The notes: a model not told the origin generated them from the sequence alone. A stretch of DNA of 64,000 bases from Ampelocalamus luodianensis (GCA_036346255.1 CM070628.1:11113840-11177839); one strand, 5' to 3'; positions 1 to 12,594 are shown, counted from the stretch's first letter. Made by a program: numbers and translations.

Positions 1-137
1 TCTATCACGATCCTCCCCTCCATCTCTCCGCCGATGCTGACGTCCATGAAGCACCTCGGGTTCTTCACCTCCGCCACCGCCGCCGCCGCCGCCGCCGCAG
101 CAGCAGCCGGTGCCGCGCCCTCGCCCCCGCCAACCAT
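1..137 (-). CDS. Cyclophilin-type peptidyl-prolyl cis-trans isomerase, first exon (partial, runs off left edge)
   Basis: The minus strand reads from an ATG at 135-137 to the window edge without a stop (45 codons plus two bases). After a short Gly/Ala-rich leader with an alanine run, the peptide contains NPRCFMDVSIGGEMEGRIVI. This is the conserved N-terminus of plant cyclophilins, closest in my recollection to the CYP40-like group, where GRIVIEL leads into the isomerase barrel. Cyclophilins isomerise Xaa-Pro bonds and assist protein folding; CYP40 types also bind Hsp90 through a C-terminal TPR domain, which would lie outside this window. The catalytic residues are also outside it. The alanine run could be a variable leader or part of a transit peptide. 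The family is clear from the sequence; the subfamily is a guess. Confidence 0.85.
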   Translation of the reverse strand, partial: MVGGGEGAAPAAAAAAAAAAVAEVKNPRCFMDVSIGGEMEGRIVI

Positions 138-420
138 TGCGACCGCCCGCTTGAGAAGGCAGCGAGACCAAACCCTAGCCCTAGAGGAGCTTTCTCGAGG
201 TGAGGTGGAGGAGGTTGTGGTCTTCGTCGGCTACCTCGGTAGACTAACGGCGAGAGCTGCGTGTGGACATGCGGAGGGGTGGGGTGGGGTTTTATGGGTA
301 AGTGTTCTAAGAACTATTTTTAAGGGAAAAATATATAAACATCCAGTAAATCATCTACTTTATCAATTTGTCCCTCCTATATCACTACCGTTTACTTTAC
401 CTCTATAAATTAAGTTGGCT
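138..420 (-). promoter_or_regulatory. 5' leader and promoter of the cyclophilin gene
   Basis: Upstream of the minus-strand ATG the leader is GC-rich and contains AAACCCTA-like motifs (about 171-180), which are common near plant housekeeping and ribosomal-gene starts. An AT-rich TATA-like stretch lies at 329-340 (minus strand GTTTATATAT), about 195 bp upstream of the ATG. The core promoter position is an inference. Confidence 0.4.
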
Positions 421-1635
421 TACAAATATGGCTCTTGGTTTGCATGTTCGCACTATTATCTTTGGACTTTGCTTCAATGATTATACCACTTTTTAAATGA
501 TTTCAATCCTTGTGTTTAATTATGTGAGTTATTTCGTACTTGTAATACACGAGCATTACAACTGTCACATTCACAAATTAATAAACAGGGTTATTATGCA
601 TACCATGAGCATGCATCATGTTTTTCAAACATTTACATTATATATTGCACTTAAAAAATCTCAATAAGAGGTTAAACATGCACTTCAAATTAAACTCCCA
701 ACGGAAAATAAGAACAAAAACTTATGATTATCCTTTGGAACTAATTTATTTAAATACTATATTAATTAATTTAATTTAATTTAATATAATATAATTTTTC
801 TCAGATTTATGGGACTAGATTCAACCCTTAGAAAATTTAAACTCAATACAATGACCTACTTTGGGTTTGAATTTAAACTATACAAAATAAATCATGAACA
901 GTAAGGTTTAAGAATTTTTATGAATACTAGACCTTCCCAGGAATCCCTTTGAATTATTTCAGGATTTTAGAAAAATTATTTCTATTTTTAAGACCTTAGT
1001 CAAAGTGGAGAAGATAATTTGAATCTCAGTCAAAACCCTTCACTGTTTGGGCTTGTTTGACCGAACTCAACTGCTTTGACTCGACTCAGTCGAACCAACT
1101 AAGCGTACCGCCCGAGCCAAACTCCGACCCACGCGATCAGACCGTTCGATCAAGATCGAATGGCCCACACGGATCCACTTAACTCTGGCTCGTGCGCGCA
1201 CGTTGAGCCGCTGACGAGGCAGGCCCACTCGTCAGCTCTGTCGTCCTCCTCGCGCAGGGTGCGTTCAGGCACCGAGCTCCATGCGGTTGTGCTGCTCTGC
1301 TCTAAGCCGTTGAGCGATGCTCATGTCGTCAATCCACTGCCCAATTTGACATGTCCCCGAGTTTCATCTGCTAACGTCGCCTCCATTGCCGTCAATCCCC
1401 GAGGATAATACCCCCTTCGGCACTCTCTTTCTTCCCCACTTCTCTGTTTGACCGAGGAGAGGAAGGCTTGCGGGCTAGTCGAGTCATGTGGGTAAAGTAA
1501 TACACCTCTGCAAAGATAATCTATTTGAATAGCAGTGTCCACAGTTATGGACAACACTTGTTTAGTATGCGTCATCGTTAGTCTTGAAATTAAAAGTTGA
1601 CATGGTTATAATTTGGTGTTTGGCACGAATGGGAT

Positions 1636-4600
1636 TGTGAGGACCCGGGGTATTTAACTCGTAATACTTAACCTCCAACTGGCTCTAGTATTACCAATTA
1701 AATATCCTAATCCTCGATGGACATGTGCTTCCCAGAATTGCAGCACACATACATCTTTACACAATCATGCATCATTTCCATACAACTTACAATACCACGT
1801 CTAGCAAAAGACATACATAATATAGAGATATTACAAAAGAGCCGACCGGCCAAATGACATCAAAGTAACATAAATGACAACGGAAGCAAAAGCTCCATAA
1901 GATGGCAATAACAAAATCCAACTGGTTAGTCAATAACCCACAAGGCAACCGACCGGGTCGCCAAGCTAGTCACACCCACCGCAGCAAAACTCGCAAAAGT
2001 CAATCCCTTGGGGATCCACTTCCTCCTCTGTAACAACAAAGCAATGCAGTTGAGTACAAAAATGTACTCGCAAGACTTACGAATAACAAACCTATACATA
2101 GCTACATGCAAGCTGAAGCAAAGGAGATGGTTATATGGTTAATTGGACGCATAAAATAATTTTTATTTGCAATAATGTAATAGATTGAAGGCAATTTATC
2201 AAATCTGTTTTTAAATGTTGAAATAACAGTGAGGTAACAATAAATAATATAAGTAACCACCTAAAGGTGACTAACCCAATAGCCACCACAACATAGCACG
2301 AATCCCCGATTCGTGCCACCCAATCAAGTTTTAGTGAAAAGGTTATAGTCTAATTCTCACGGGGTGTATCCGAGCGTGTCCATAACTTAGGACGAGCCTA
2401 TTCGAATAGATTTAACCATGCAGGGGTGTACCAATGTACCCACACTTTAGACCACCTTTTTGTCAAGTTATTAAGCACACTTCCTTTGGTATGCTGGCAC
2501 GGCTAAGTCATACGAGCCATTTCCAATAGAAAATACTAATTAAGAGCCGCATGTATGGGGGTTAACCCTTAATGATCTGCCGGCGACGAAGAGCACAAGG
2601 ACCCATACGTAGAGTAGGATGCACCGGCCCAGCCTAAACAACTGCTTGTGCTCCCCTCCTTTCCTTGTCCCATGTTGCATATAAACAAATATACAACCCA
2701 CCACATGACTCATTAATTAACACCCCCCAAAGTACTAAGTCAAGAGAGGTCACATTTCCCTCTAGTGTGGTTAGCACGCAAAAATGCTCAGTACGGTTGC
2801 GCAAGTAATTCGATCCTTATTGACTTGGGCACCATTCCAGTCACACCCAAAAGCACACCATCTTACCATTGTGTTCAAGTCTAAAATATTTTATTTTCAG
2901 TTTTGATTTCTCGATTAAACATAGCATAAGGTGCTGAACATAAAGTCATAATAAGTTTTTGTGTGATCAAGGTTATCGACTAAGTCGACAACCGCCCAAC
3001 TCTACCGGTAGCTAAGCATGACTAAGCAACATTAACTCGTAAACTACTAAGTGATAAGGGCTCATCCAACGAACCCTAAATTACAGCAAGATAATCCTAG
3101 GCTCAGTAGTAGAGGATAAACATTTGCCTACAGATTATGCATCTAATGGATCAACTAATCGACAATAGTTTAATAGCAAAATAGCAATGCATATATAGAA
3201 TTTGCAAACAACATATTAGACTTTGAAAATAGTAGGAGCAATATGATCAAATAATGCTACATCTTCTTGCCTTGCTGGTAGTTCTCTTGCTGCAGAGGAT
3301 CACTCTCGGGCTCAATAAATTCTTCGGAACCTAACGCAAGAACGCGAAAATCCAATAAGAACGAAGAACACCGAAAGAGACTCAAAAACCAAAGTCATCC
3401 AAAATCCATGAAATTTACACAGAAGGAAGAACATGATTTTAAATGAATTTAGCAACAAGAATCAATCAATTTGGACTAAGCATGCAAAAGTTATAGCCTA
3501 AACAATTTCAGTCTACTGGATAATTCAATTTAAATTGTTTTATGTTACTGTTTATGGCACAATTTTCTAGAAAGTTTTAGAACCTAAAATTTTTATGGTA
3601 GGCAGAACATGGTATTCTAAGAACATCAAAATTAGGTTTGCTTCATTTGGAGTTAAATTGAATTACTTATGATTTTTCTAAGTCATGAAACTAGGGTATA
3701 GCATTTTTCAGAAGCAATACATGAATGAAACCTATCCTACATCAAGTCATACTAACAGAGGATTCTAACACATTTTAGTTTACTAAATTTGGAGTTACAG
3801 AGATTTACTTCTGCATTTTACAAGTTTAAAGGAATTTCTAGAGCACTAATTAAATGCTAAAGCAAGTTAATACAATATACACAACTTTCTGGTACAGAAC
3901 AGTGCCTAAATACATTTTTTTAGATTATAGTTCAGTTCAACAGGACAATAACAAAATTTGAATCACTCTAAAAGGAGTTAAAATGAATTAGTTATGCACT
4001 TTTGAAATTTAAAGCAATTAATAGTTGGCAAATAAAAGCTTTCGGGCTTTTCTGCAAAACCAACTCAACAGGGGAGGTCAGGGCCGTAGATCAGAGATCG
4101 CACGGCTCCTGCGCACGGGAGCACAGCACCCGCGCACGCACGCACTGAGGGGGTCTAGACTGTCAGATCTAGATTTGACAATCCAGATCTACAAGGGGAG
4201 GTCCTAAGGGGGAGGTCTAAGAGAGGAGGTCTGGGATGGCCAAGATCTACTAGAGGAGGTCCTGGACGGCCAAGATCTAGACTAAGGAGGTCTGAACAGC
4301 TAAGATCTTCACAGAGAGAGGTCTTAACGGTCAAGATCAAAACTGAAGGAGGTCCTGACAGCTAAGATCTCACAGAGGAGGTCTTAACGGTCAAGCTCTA
4401 ACTGAGGGAGGTCCTGATGGCTAAGATCTCACAGAGGGAGGTCTCAACGGTCAAGATCTACACGAGAGAGGTCCTAATGGTAGAGATCTAAACGGAGGGA
4501 GGTCCTGACGGCTAAGATCTCACATGGGAAGGTCTTAACGGTCAAGATCTCCACGGGGAGGTCCTTAATGATAAGGTCCAAAAGAGAGGGGAGGTCTTGA

Positions 4601-6748
4601 ACGGCTCAGATCTCCATGGGGAGGTCCTGAACGGTCAAGATCTACTCGGGGGGTGGTCCTAGAGGTTCGGATCTGCGAGGAGGGATGTCCTGAGGTTTTC
4701 TTTACAAAAGACCAAAGGGTGGTCTTTTGCAAAGAGGACCCCAAGAGTGGTCCCGGGGGTGATTTTTTACAAAAATGACCACAGGTCTACCCGGGGGGTG
4801 GTCCTAGAGGTTCGGATCTGCGAGGAGGGATGTCCTGAGGTTTTCTTTACAAAAGACCAAAGGGCGGTCTTTTGCACAGGGATGATTCTAACGGTCAAGA
4901 TTAAAATCAAGAGGTCTTTAACGGCTAGGATCTATGCTGGGGGAGGTCCTGGCAACTACGGCTTTTACCGAGGGAGATCCTACAGTTAAGATCTAACCCA
5001 AAGAGGTCCTTAACGGTTGAGATCTAACCTAGGAGATCCTGAAGGTTGTCAAACTTACGACAACAAGACAATTACCGCGCTTTGCCCACCGACTTGCCGC
5101 CGGCGACTCTAGTCACGATGGTGCAAACCAACAGCGGCAAAACGTGCGCAATACAATTGCGAACACGATGGGAGCACTTTCAACGGCGGAGCTGGCCTAA
5201 AATGCCGGTGAGACAAAAAGGGGCAGAGGTGCACGTACGGCTAAAAACGAAAACGGCGAAAAGTTCTGTAGCTAACCAAAATAGCAGGTGCTCGAGCACT
5301 AAGGGGCTATCGCGAAGGTACCTAAGCACATAGGGGGGGTCCAGAGGAGGTCGGAGAAGTTCTGGTGGCGGAGACCAGCGCTAGAGTTGAGGAAGAAACC
5401 AGTGAGGTGCGGCCTGAGCAAAAAGGAAAGACACTGGGTGTCAAAAGAGCTCCATTAGGACCCACAGGAGGTCCACGAGCAAACAATTGACCAAAGAAGA
5501 CACTTACTGGAGTTGGGGAAGAAGGGGCAGATTTTGGCCGTAAGGATCCAAAACCCAAAATTAGGCTGCTCCTGCGAAGGCAACCTAAAATTAAGTTAGG
5601 GAACTTGCTCAAGATGATGAGGTGGTCCAGGCGACGCGAAAAGAAAAGCCAGGGAACCACTGGAGCACTGTCGACGATGAGGAGCTCGAGCGATCGAAAA
5701 TGGTGGAAAACGGGGCTCTTGGTGATTTGCGCACAAACACACAAAGAGGGAGCTGGGGTGACAGAGAGGGGCTAAAGAGGAACCAAGGGAGAAGCTCGGA
5801 GGTCCTCAAATAGCTCGGGGTCAACGGTTGTGCGAGGATGAGCTTTAATGGCGACAAGGCCTAAAGTTGGTTTGGGACAGAACAGAGGCGACGGGAGCAG
5901 GTGAGGACAAAAAGGCTACTGGGCTAAACACTGACATGCGTTGAAAAATGGGGCTCGGAGCCGTTGAAGGGGCCCCACGAGGTGACCAAGCGCTGCACCT
6001 CAGTTGCCATGGCGCACGCGCGTACGGGCGCGAGGAGGAAGAAGAAGAACAGAGGGAGGTCGGGGAGGTCGTGATCGTAGGATCAGAGAAGAACGGCTAG
6101 GATTTCACGAGACCTCCGGAGGTCCAAAACGGCACGGGAGGTCTGAGGCGTTGGATCAAGATCCAACGGCTCAACACATGCGCCCAAACGACCGCGCCCG
6201 ATACAGTTAAGTGGTCCGACTCGACCGCTGAGCCCGAGTCTGACTCAGACCTAACTGGTTTGACAAGGGTTTTAATTTAAAGCTGAGACTTTGAGGAATT
6301 GTTTGAGGTAGCAAACCAACTCCAAAAATTCTAAAATTTTTACAGAAGCTTGCTAACTTTAGAGTTGTTCTTGTATAAAATTTTCAGAGATTTTTATGTA
6401 GTGCATGTTCCTCCAGAAATTCTGCAAGGTTCTGAGCTAGGGTTTGACTCAAGCCAAACAGGTTTGACTGACCTCTAAAAATATTCAAATAATTTCTAAA
6501 AATTGTAAAATTTTTCAGAGGAGTCACACATCAACCCTAGAACTTAGAGAAAATATTTTCAAAGAATGATCACAAGAATAGATTTCAAATGGTCAAGACT
6601 TGGTTAAAAGAGGCTTGCGATTTGGATTTTCATAATTCCTTTACAAGAATTATCAGAACATCCATACAACAGCGAGATCTAAGAATTTTTTTTAATTTCT
6701 ACATATTTTCTTACATTTGAAACACCGGCCAATACTTGGGATGTTACA
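1636..6748 (-). mobile_element. Inner solo LTR, copy A (5.1 kb)
   Basis: It starts TGTGAGGACCC at 1636 and ends GGGATGTTACA at 6748. The direct repeat GGGAT flanks it at 1631-1635 and 6749-6753. In LTR sense it lies on the minus strand (TGTAACATCCC start, GGGTCCTCACA end). It is nested inside the outer LTR. Its 1636-3600 part matches the reverse complement of 25000-27112 closely, so copies A and B are one family in opposite orientation. The short reading frames in it (for example the one containing SCEYIFV at about 2070) recur in copy B but look like conserved LTR DNA, not genes. Confidence 0.85.
4190..5045. repeat. Minisatellite, ~30-bp unit, inside LTR copy A
   Basis: About 25 diverged units begin with GGAGGTC and contain AACGGTCAAGATC or GACGGCTAAGATCTC. 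The two types tend to alternate, giving a ~60-bp dimer. Within the array a segment of roughly 100 bp (ACCCGGGGGGTGGTCC through the GGTCTTTTGCA stretch) occurs twice, near 4645-4737 and 4788-4878. Copy B at 24300-24570 holds only a few diverged related motifs, so the array expanded in copy A. Confidence 0.8.
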
Positions 6749-8067
6749 GGGATATTCATGCACATTAGTTTATCAAAGTGGGCAGTCACTTTGGTATTGC
6801 TTGATCTATATAATTATCTATATCTTGCAAACTTCTTTTCTTGACCAATGATTTACAAAATGGCATTTTGCAAACTAGATGGTCTAGAAAAGTAAGTTGT
6901 TGCATTTTCTGCAAAACTAAGCCACTAATGCCTTTCTTTTGATATCCTATATGCATAAATAGTTTTAATTTGTGCAAGACTTGCGAGTACAATTGTATTC
7001 AATACGGTTTTGCAAATTCAGGTGAGGAAGACTTCGAGTCCGAAGAGCTCATTAGCAGTGATTTAGGTGATGCTGACGAGTAGTGCTATCATTTAACTCC
7101 CAGTCAGTTGCCATGGGTTATGGAGCACACCATGCTGGACTTTTGGTTTATTTATCTTACTTCCGCTGCTACTTAGTGTTTTTATTTGAATTTGGCTGGT
7201 CGTCCGCTTGTAATAGATGTAAAACTTGACTATTATGTTGTATGTCTTTTGGACTCTATGTATGATTGTTGTATGGATGTAACCAACGTTGTATATTAGT
7301 ATGAGCGTGTTGATCGCTGATCCTGGAACCAACATAGCCTCATGCTCACTGTCGATGGATTCCCTATTAACTCGTTTAAGTGTGGGCTTGGACCAATTTG
7401 AGAACTGGTCATCATGCAGTGCTTGCAGAGGAGCAGTGCGCATGATCGCCGGGTCTCTAGCTCGGTTGTGCCTCCTACTTAGATGGAGTTAACTTGAAAT
7501 CCATTTACCTGAGTCCCAGAGTTGTTTCCATAAGGCCAAGAAGACCCCAGTCTTGCGGAAATAACCCAGGGGTCCTCACAACAACATTAGCAATGGAATT
7601 ATTACAATTATTAAAATCACCCAATTTTTTTTTAAAAAAATAAGTATTAGCAATTAGCATCATTGAAATAAGTATTGACATCACTGAAACAAGTGACAAA
7701 GATAATAAAAACTACGAGAAATAGTGCTAACATACTACTTAGTAGTACTTGCACACCAACTTAACTTATAGGGGCAAAATAAATGATAATTAGATATGAA
7801 TGCAAATTAGAAAGATAGTTGACTAATGATGGTGTTTATGGATTTTCCCTATTTTCAAAGGAGGGGTGGAATGGGTATATGGGGCCGTCAGTGAGAAGAG
7901 TCTGTGGTTTAACCGACGTGTGGGGCACTCGCGCTGCTCCTAGTGGGGCCAAATTGTCACGGAGAGAGGATTCATGTTCTGAATTTCCATAATCCAATAT
8001 AGCCTGCCTCTAGAGGTTTCGTTTGGTGGTCTTAATTTTTCTTCTGGAGAGCAGGGGCATTAATATA

Positions 8068-8190
8068 CTGCCTTCGTTCCAAAATTTGTACTGTTTTTTA
8101 TATAGACATAGTCCGTAATACATATTTTTAACTATTTTTCTAATTACTATATATGTTACTGGAAATTACGAAAGAAAAATATAATTTAGA
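8068..8190. mobile_element. Stowaway-like MITE fragment
   Basis: CTGCCTTCGTTCCAAAAT at 8068 follows a TA and resembles the Stowaway/Tc1-mariner terminus (CTCCCTCCGTCCC type). It is followed by the AT-rich body typical of these MITEs. I cannot find the other end, so the copy is truncated. Confidence 0.45.
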
Positions 8191-8214
8191 GCCGTTCGGC
8201 TCTTATGGCCCTGT

Positions 8215-8410
8215 TTCGGGATGCTAAGTAGTTCATCGATTCGTTGGCGAGAGGTTAAGCTCGTCAAGGTCAAAAGAGATTAAAATCTCTTGAATTAGCT
8301 CAAAAAGCTAGGAAAGTCCATTCCTCGGCTATTTGGTTAGCACATGTTCTCCTTGACTGTAATGCTACCCTTGAGTAATCAATGAAATCTCTCTTTCCCC
8401 TCACAAAAAA
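8215..8410 (+). mobile_element. Possible LINE or other poly(A) retrotransposon 3' tail
   Basis: A short stretch resembling the 3' ends of plant non-LTR retrotransposons (serine/arginine-coding text, then AGTAATCAATGAAATCTCTC) ends in an A-run at 8404-8410. No reverse transcriptase is present, so the assignment rests on general appearance and the A-tail. Confidence 0.25.
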
Positions 8411-9589
8411 GTATTATGACAAATTTACTAATGTCGTCCCCACGTCTAATGTATGTTAGTGAAACTGCACGTACTCTTTGAAATGGGCTGGTAGCTTATA
8501 AACCTTAAATTACTGAGTAATTTTGTCGAATATGAACATCCTTTGCCAGCAAGGCTTAAAAGTTCACGGTGTGACTAGAACCCATGATCTCTTCTGATGT
8601 TAATTAGGTGGATTACCAATCGGGCTTTAACTTAATTGTCCTTTGATGGTTTGATAATGTGAGAATCCGGAAAATCAGACTAAACTAAAACAACGCTAAT
8701 CGGTAATTAGCAGAAATAAAATTCACCTAAACCAAAAACAAAGCATAAACTCAGTTGATAACAAACGCATCACAAAACAATTCCATATAAAATAATATCA
8801 TCCATAGTTTAACAACAGAATTTATAATATAAATTATTGCCGCAAGAACAAAACATTGATATAATCTCAAAGTCCTTTACATGAATCCTTTACAATCTCA
8901 GGTAAAGCAGTAAAATCAAACTCAGAATTAAATCACAATAATTCATTGTGTCAAACCAATATACAACAATCCATTACAAGCATAAGTGAATATTAATTCA
9001 AACTCGGGATTTAATTACAAGAAGATGTTATCAATAGAAACAAAATAATAATACAATCTCTGAATTAATTACAACAGATTAGGAAATAAATTACAACTTT
9101 GATTAAATTACAAAAGAAAGGAATAAAATAAAATCTTACATGCATGTCGCAAAGCCTTTCCTTGTCCATATATCGCCAGCCGTCGACACCTTCCTCGACT
9201 CAATCCAAAACCCTGCACATATCTCCACCGATCGCCAACAACCAATAGAACCGCAACAAAACCAAAAGCTATACATAGAAATTAGAGTTAAAAAGGATTG
9301 CCGTCAAATTCCATAAGGATCATCGAGGTTCCCAAACTAACCTAAGTTAGTTGGCACCATATCACCTCACTTGGTCTTATCACCCGGCAATTATTAAAAT
9401 CCGACACCCCTTTTTCCAACTTACTTTCGCCGTAGAAAATCCGAAAATAGTATTAGAACCCACCGTTGGACCAATAGTTTATAAGCCCACAGTGTCTTGT
9501 GAGAGTGAGAGCAAATGGGATAAGGCAATGGCATATTGGTCATGCACAGAGCATAGGAAAGAGCTCACAGCCGAAGCTTCCCACCTAAG

Positions 9590-10300
9590 CACATTGCCTC
9601 ATAGCCAACACAAGCCATCACAAAACATCCCTCCCTCACAAGCATTAGCTCATAGTTGAGGCAACCCACCAGAACAAGAAAGCCATTCATTCACAAGCAC
9701 AACCAGAGCACACCACCAAAGCCAAGAGCAAGCCAAATACCCCCAGAGCAAGGAGCTCAAGCAAACCATGAGCCAACACAAGCAAGCACACCTCACCCCT
9801 ATTTCATCCTCCAAACCAAAAGCCACGCACCATCAAAACATCAAGCACAGACAAGCATCACCCACCATTTGCCAACAAGCAAACCACCACCAAGGATACC
9901 CACTGCCATCCCAAGGCAAGCCAAGACAACCATCTACACCCACACCCATAGCTACAGAAAGAAACCGGAGGAGAGGCGCAAAGGGGAAGAGGAAGACCAA
10001 CGGAGCGGGAACGACATCAGCATCAACCAGAACCAACAAGAACCGGCATCGACCACTGAGGACCAAAGCGACCAACCAGAAGCAACCAAAAGAGCACCAA
10101 CATCACCCCCATGAACATCGTCACCTCCATTCCATTCCCAAACCGACTGAGCCAACCAAGGTAGCCCACATGCACCCCACTGACATTCTTGTCTAAAAAT
10201 GAACCCCAAGAGGAACTAACCATCCACTGAACACTAACAATAGCAATAACCAAAACCATGCAACTATAACAGTAGCATCTCATACCCACTAACAGTAGCA
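9590..10300. other. Strongly strand-asymmetric A/C-rich tract
   Basis: For about 700 bp the plus strand is mostly A and C with few G or T, so both strands carry long spurious open frames (His/Pro/Thr/Lys-rich on plus, Val/Leu/Trp/Gly-rich on minus). These frames share no recognisable domain and I do not call them genes. The tract lies inside the putative LTR block. Confidence 0.5.
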
Positions 10301-10771
10301 TCATCATCCATCACCCACATCACAGAGCAAGGGAGGGGAGGAGTAGAGGGAAGTAGCAGGGAGTATTATACCTCGACAACAACCCACCACATATCCTTCT
10401 TCATGCATGAGCAGCAAGTAGCCCACCTCCAGTGCAATCCTCCATGCATGAACACAAGGTTGACCCACATCCATCACCCTCTCTGTGCATGAGCAAAAAT
10501 CGACATCAACAAATAGACCAAGCACAAGCATTTTAAACCAAGTCAGATCAATCAAAAAGAGAAGAAGAGGGAGACAGAGGGGAGGTGGTAGCGCACATGG
10601 GTTGAGCGAGGAGGCCGTAGGCCGGGCCGGGCTGCGCTTGGAGCCAGGGGCACGCGCGAAGGGCGCTGGCGAGCGAGCCACAGGCGTACGATGAGGGAGC
10701 CGGGCGTGGGCTGAGAGATGGCGGCGGCGGCGGTAGTCGCGCCGGGTCGACCGGGAGTAGGGGGAGGGAGA

Positions 10772-11321
10772 TGTTGGAACCGAACCAAAGAAGACTAGCA
10801 AAAACACGTGAACATACCAGAGATCACACACACGCACGCTATCACATGGACACACACATGCATACGCTAGAACTTGAAGCACATGCACTCGCTGCAAGGA
10901 GCACTCACACTGGAAGGAAACTCACGTGAACATGTACCGGAGGCAACACACGTACATGCTAGAACCAAAGCAGGTAACTCACATGATGTAGTCACGTATG
11001 AACACACTAGAAGCAAACGCAAGATGGAAGCAATACACACGCTCGGAACTCACGTACACACGCGATGCTACGAGGGATTTTGGTGCTGCATGCACAGCAC
11101 GACAACTTTTCTCCTTTTTTTCTTTTCCTATTGCTTCAATCAAAACACATATGATTACATGTCCTTTTAAAGACTACGAAACTTGCTAACCAAGCCAAAA
11201 CTAAATATGGAAAGCTAAACATGGAAGGTCCAACAAAGAAAACAAACTAAATTGATCCGATGCTGATTGCATCAGGATCCTAGCATCCTATTACTTGGTA
11301 AGTCTAGATTAATTTCCAACA
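10772..11321 (-). repeat. 3' LTR of the 1.8-kb element
   Basis: 550 bp, TG...CA bounded, differing from its partner by scattered substitutions and small indels. It carries many CACACG/ACACAC motifs. Confidence 0.9.
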
Positions 11322-12024
11322 ATCCCCCCTAATCTAGACTTGCCGACTCTAACTTGTTGCGACAGTCGGTCTCAACTACGACTTGCCCAACTGATACTCG
11401 ACACAGGACGGCGAACACATCTCCTCAACATCCCGGACTCGACTCAGGACGGCGAACACACCTCCTCAACGTCCCGGACTCAACTCAGGATGGCGAACAC
11501 ATCTCCTCCACATCCCGAACTCAAACTCTACACACACAAATCTGGCACCGCAACCGTCTAGTACCAACACAACGCTTCCATATTGGCAACGCGCAACTCA
11601 CCTAGCGTTCCACCGACGTACAGTCTCTTCCTCGTCATGGAGCCGCATGCACCGTACCATGCGTCGGTCTTGCCACATCGAGCCACCGCGCACTCCGGCG
11701 CTGCTGCGCCTAATGCGCCGTATATGCCACATCATTGCCGCCGGTGACACAACTAACCGGGCAGCATCTCCTCATGCCGATTCTCCTTCGCCTGTGATGC
11801 AACTTGACAGTGATGGAGACTCGGATCTCCCCACGAGGCCGTCGACTCCTCGGCCTCAGGCTTGCGCCGCTCATGCTTGTCAGGCACAACATGCAGCCAG
11901 CTCCCCACTAGGGTCAGCAGTACACGCGTGCACCCGAGCCACCAACACTCCTCGCATCGAGCTGCGTTGGCGAGCCACTGCTTGGTGAGCCGTCACCGGA
12001 CAGCTTCTCCTCTTGTCGAACCTC

Positions 12025-12036
12025 GCTCTGATACCA
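12025..12036 (-). promoter_or_regulatory. Primer-binding site (initiator Met-tRNA)
   Basis: The minus strand reads TGGTATCAGAGC, complementary to the 3' end of plant initiator tRNA-Met. It sits 2-3 bases inside the 5' LTR and fixes the element's orientation. Confidence 0.9.
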
Positions 12037-12038
12037 AA

Positions 12039-12594
12039 TGTTGGAACCAAACCAAAGAAGACTAGCAAAAACACGTGAACATACCAGAGATCACACGCAC
12101 ACATGCTATCACATGGACACACACATACATACGCTAGAACTTGAAGCACATGCACTCGCTGCAAGGAGCACTCACGCTAGAAGGAAACTCACGTGGACAT
12201 GTACCAGAGGCAACACACACACACATGCTAGAACCAAAGCAGGTAACTCACATGATGTAGTCACGTATGAACACACTAGAAGCAAACGCAAGATGGAAGC
12301 ATTACACACGCTCGGAACTCACGTACACACGCGATGCTACGAGGGATTTTGGTGCTGCCTGCACGGCACGACAGCTTTTCTCCTTCTTTTTTTTCTTTTC
12401 CTATTGCTTCAATCAAAACACATATGATTACATGTCCTTTTAAAGACTACGAAACTTGCTAACCAAGCCAAAACTAAATATGGAAAGCTAAACATGAAAG
12501 ACCCAACAAAGGAAACAAACTAAATTGATCCGATGCTGATTGCATCAGGATCCTAGCATCCTATTACTTGGCAAGTCTAGATTAATTTCCAACA
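12039..12594 (-). repeat. 5' LTR of the 1.8-kb element
   Basis: 556 bp, TGTTGGAACC to TTTCCAACA, adjacent to the primer-binding site on one side and the GGAGA duplication on the other. Confidence 0.9.

Larger units (their letters stand above)
563..7580 (+). mobile_element. Outer gypsy-type solo LTR, split by a second LTR (parts 563-1635 and 6754-7580)
   Basis: The element starts TGTCACATTC at 563 and ends GGTCCTCACA at 7580. It is flanked by the direct repeat ACAAC at 558-562 and 7581-7585, the 5-bp target duplication expected of LTR retrotransposon integration. Removing the inner insertion leaves about 1.9 kb. The left part ends with a motif around TATTTGAATAG and TTATGGACA that recurs in the LTR ending at 27112. 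The right part contains ACTTGCGAGTACAA and ends in GGGTCCTCACA like that same LTR, so it is a diverged relative in plus orientation. No gag or pol is present, so it is a solo LTR left by recombination. Confidence 0.8.
7586..8657. other. Intergenic, AT-rich; transposon scraps only
   Basis: No gene is recognised. The stretch holds a Stowaway-like fragment (8068-8190) and a sequence with an A-rich tail (8215-8410), listed separately. The remainder shows no feature I can support. Confidence 0.4.
10772..12594 (-). mobile_element. Complete non-autonomous LTR retrotransposon (1.8 kb)
   Basis: Two near-identical LTRs (10772-11321 and 12039-12594), each TGTTGGAACC to TTTCCAACA, surround a 717-bp interior. 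The direct repeat GGAGA flanks the whole element (10767-10771 and 12595-12599). On the minus strand the interior begins three bases after the right LTR with TGGTATCAGAGC (12025-12036), the primer-binding site for initiator Met-tRNA. A polypurine tract (GATTAGGGGGGAT, 11322-11334) precedes the left LTR. The element is therefore minus-sense with its 5' LTR on the right. The interior has no gag or pol, so it must have been copied with proteins from another element, probably Copia-like. LTR similarity implies recent insertion. Confidence 0.92.

Noticed and set aside
34..408. Plus-strand open frame with an alanine run (MKHLGFF...)
   Set aside because: It is the reverse of the cyclophilin first exon and its leader; the minus-strand reading has a clear protein family, the plus reading has none.
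1926..2111. Small gene encoding the SCEYIFV peptide, also found near 26700
   Set aside because: Its conservation is explained by two copies of the same LTR; there is no start context or domain.
9351..10307. Several long His/Pro/Thr-rich (plus) and Val/Trp-rich (minus) frames
   Set aside because: They follow from the A/C skew of the tract and share no domain.
10304..10897. 197-codon minus frame
   Set aside because: It crosses the boundary of the 1.8-kb LTR element at 10772, including its TSD, so it cannot be a single ancestral gene.
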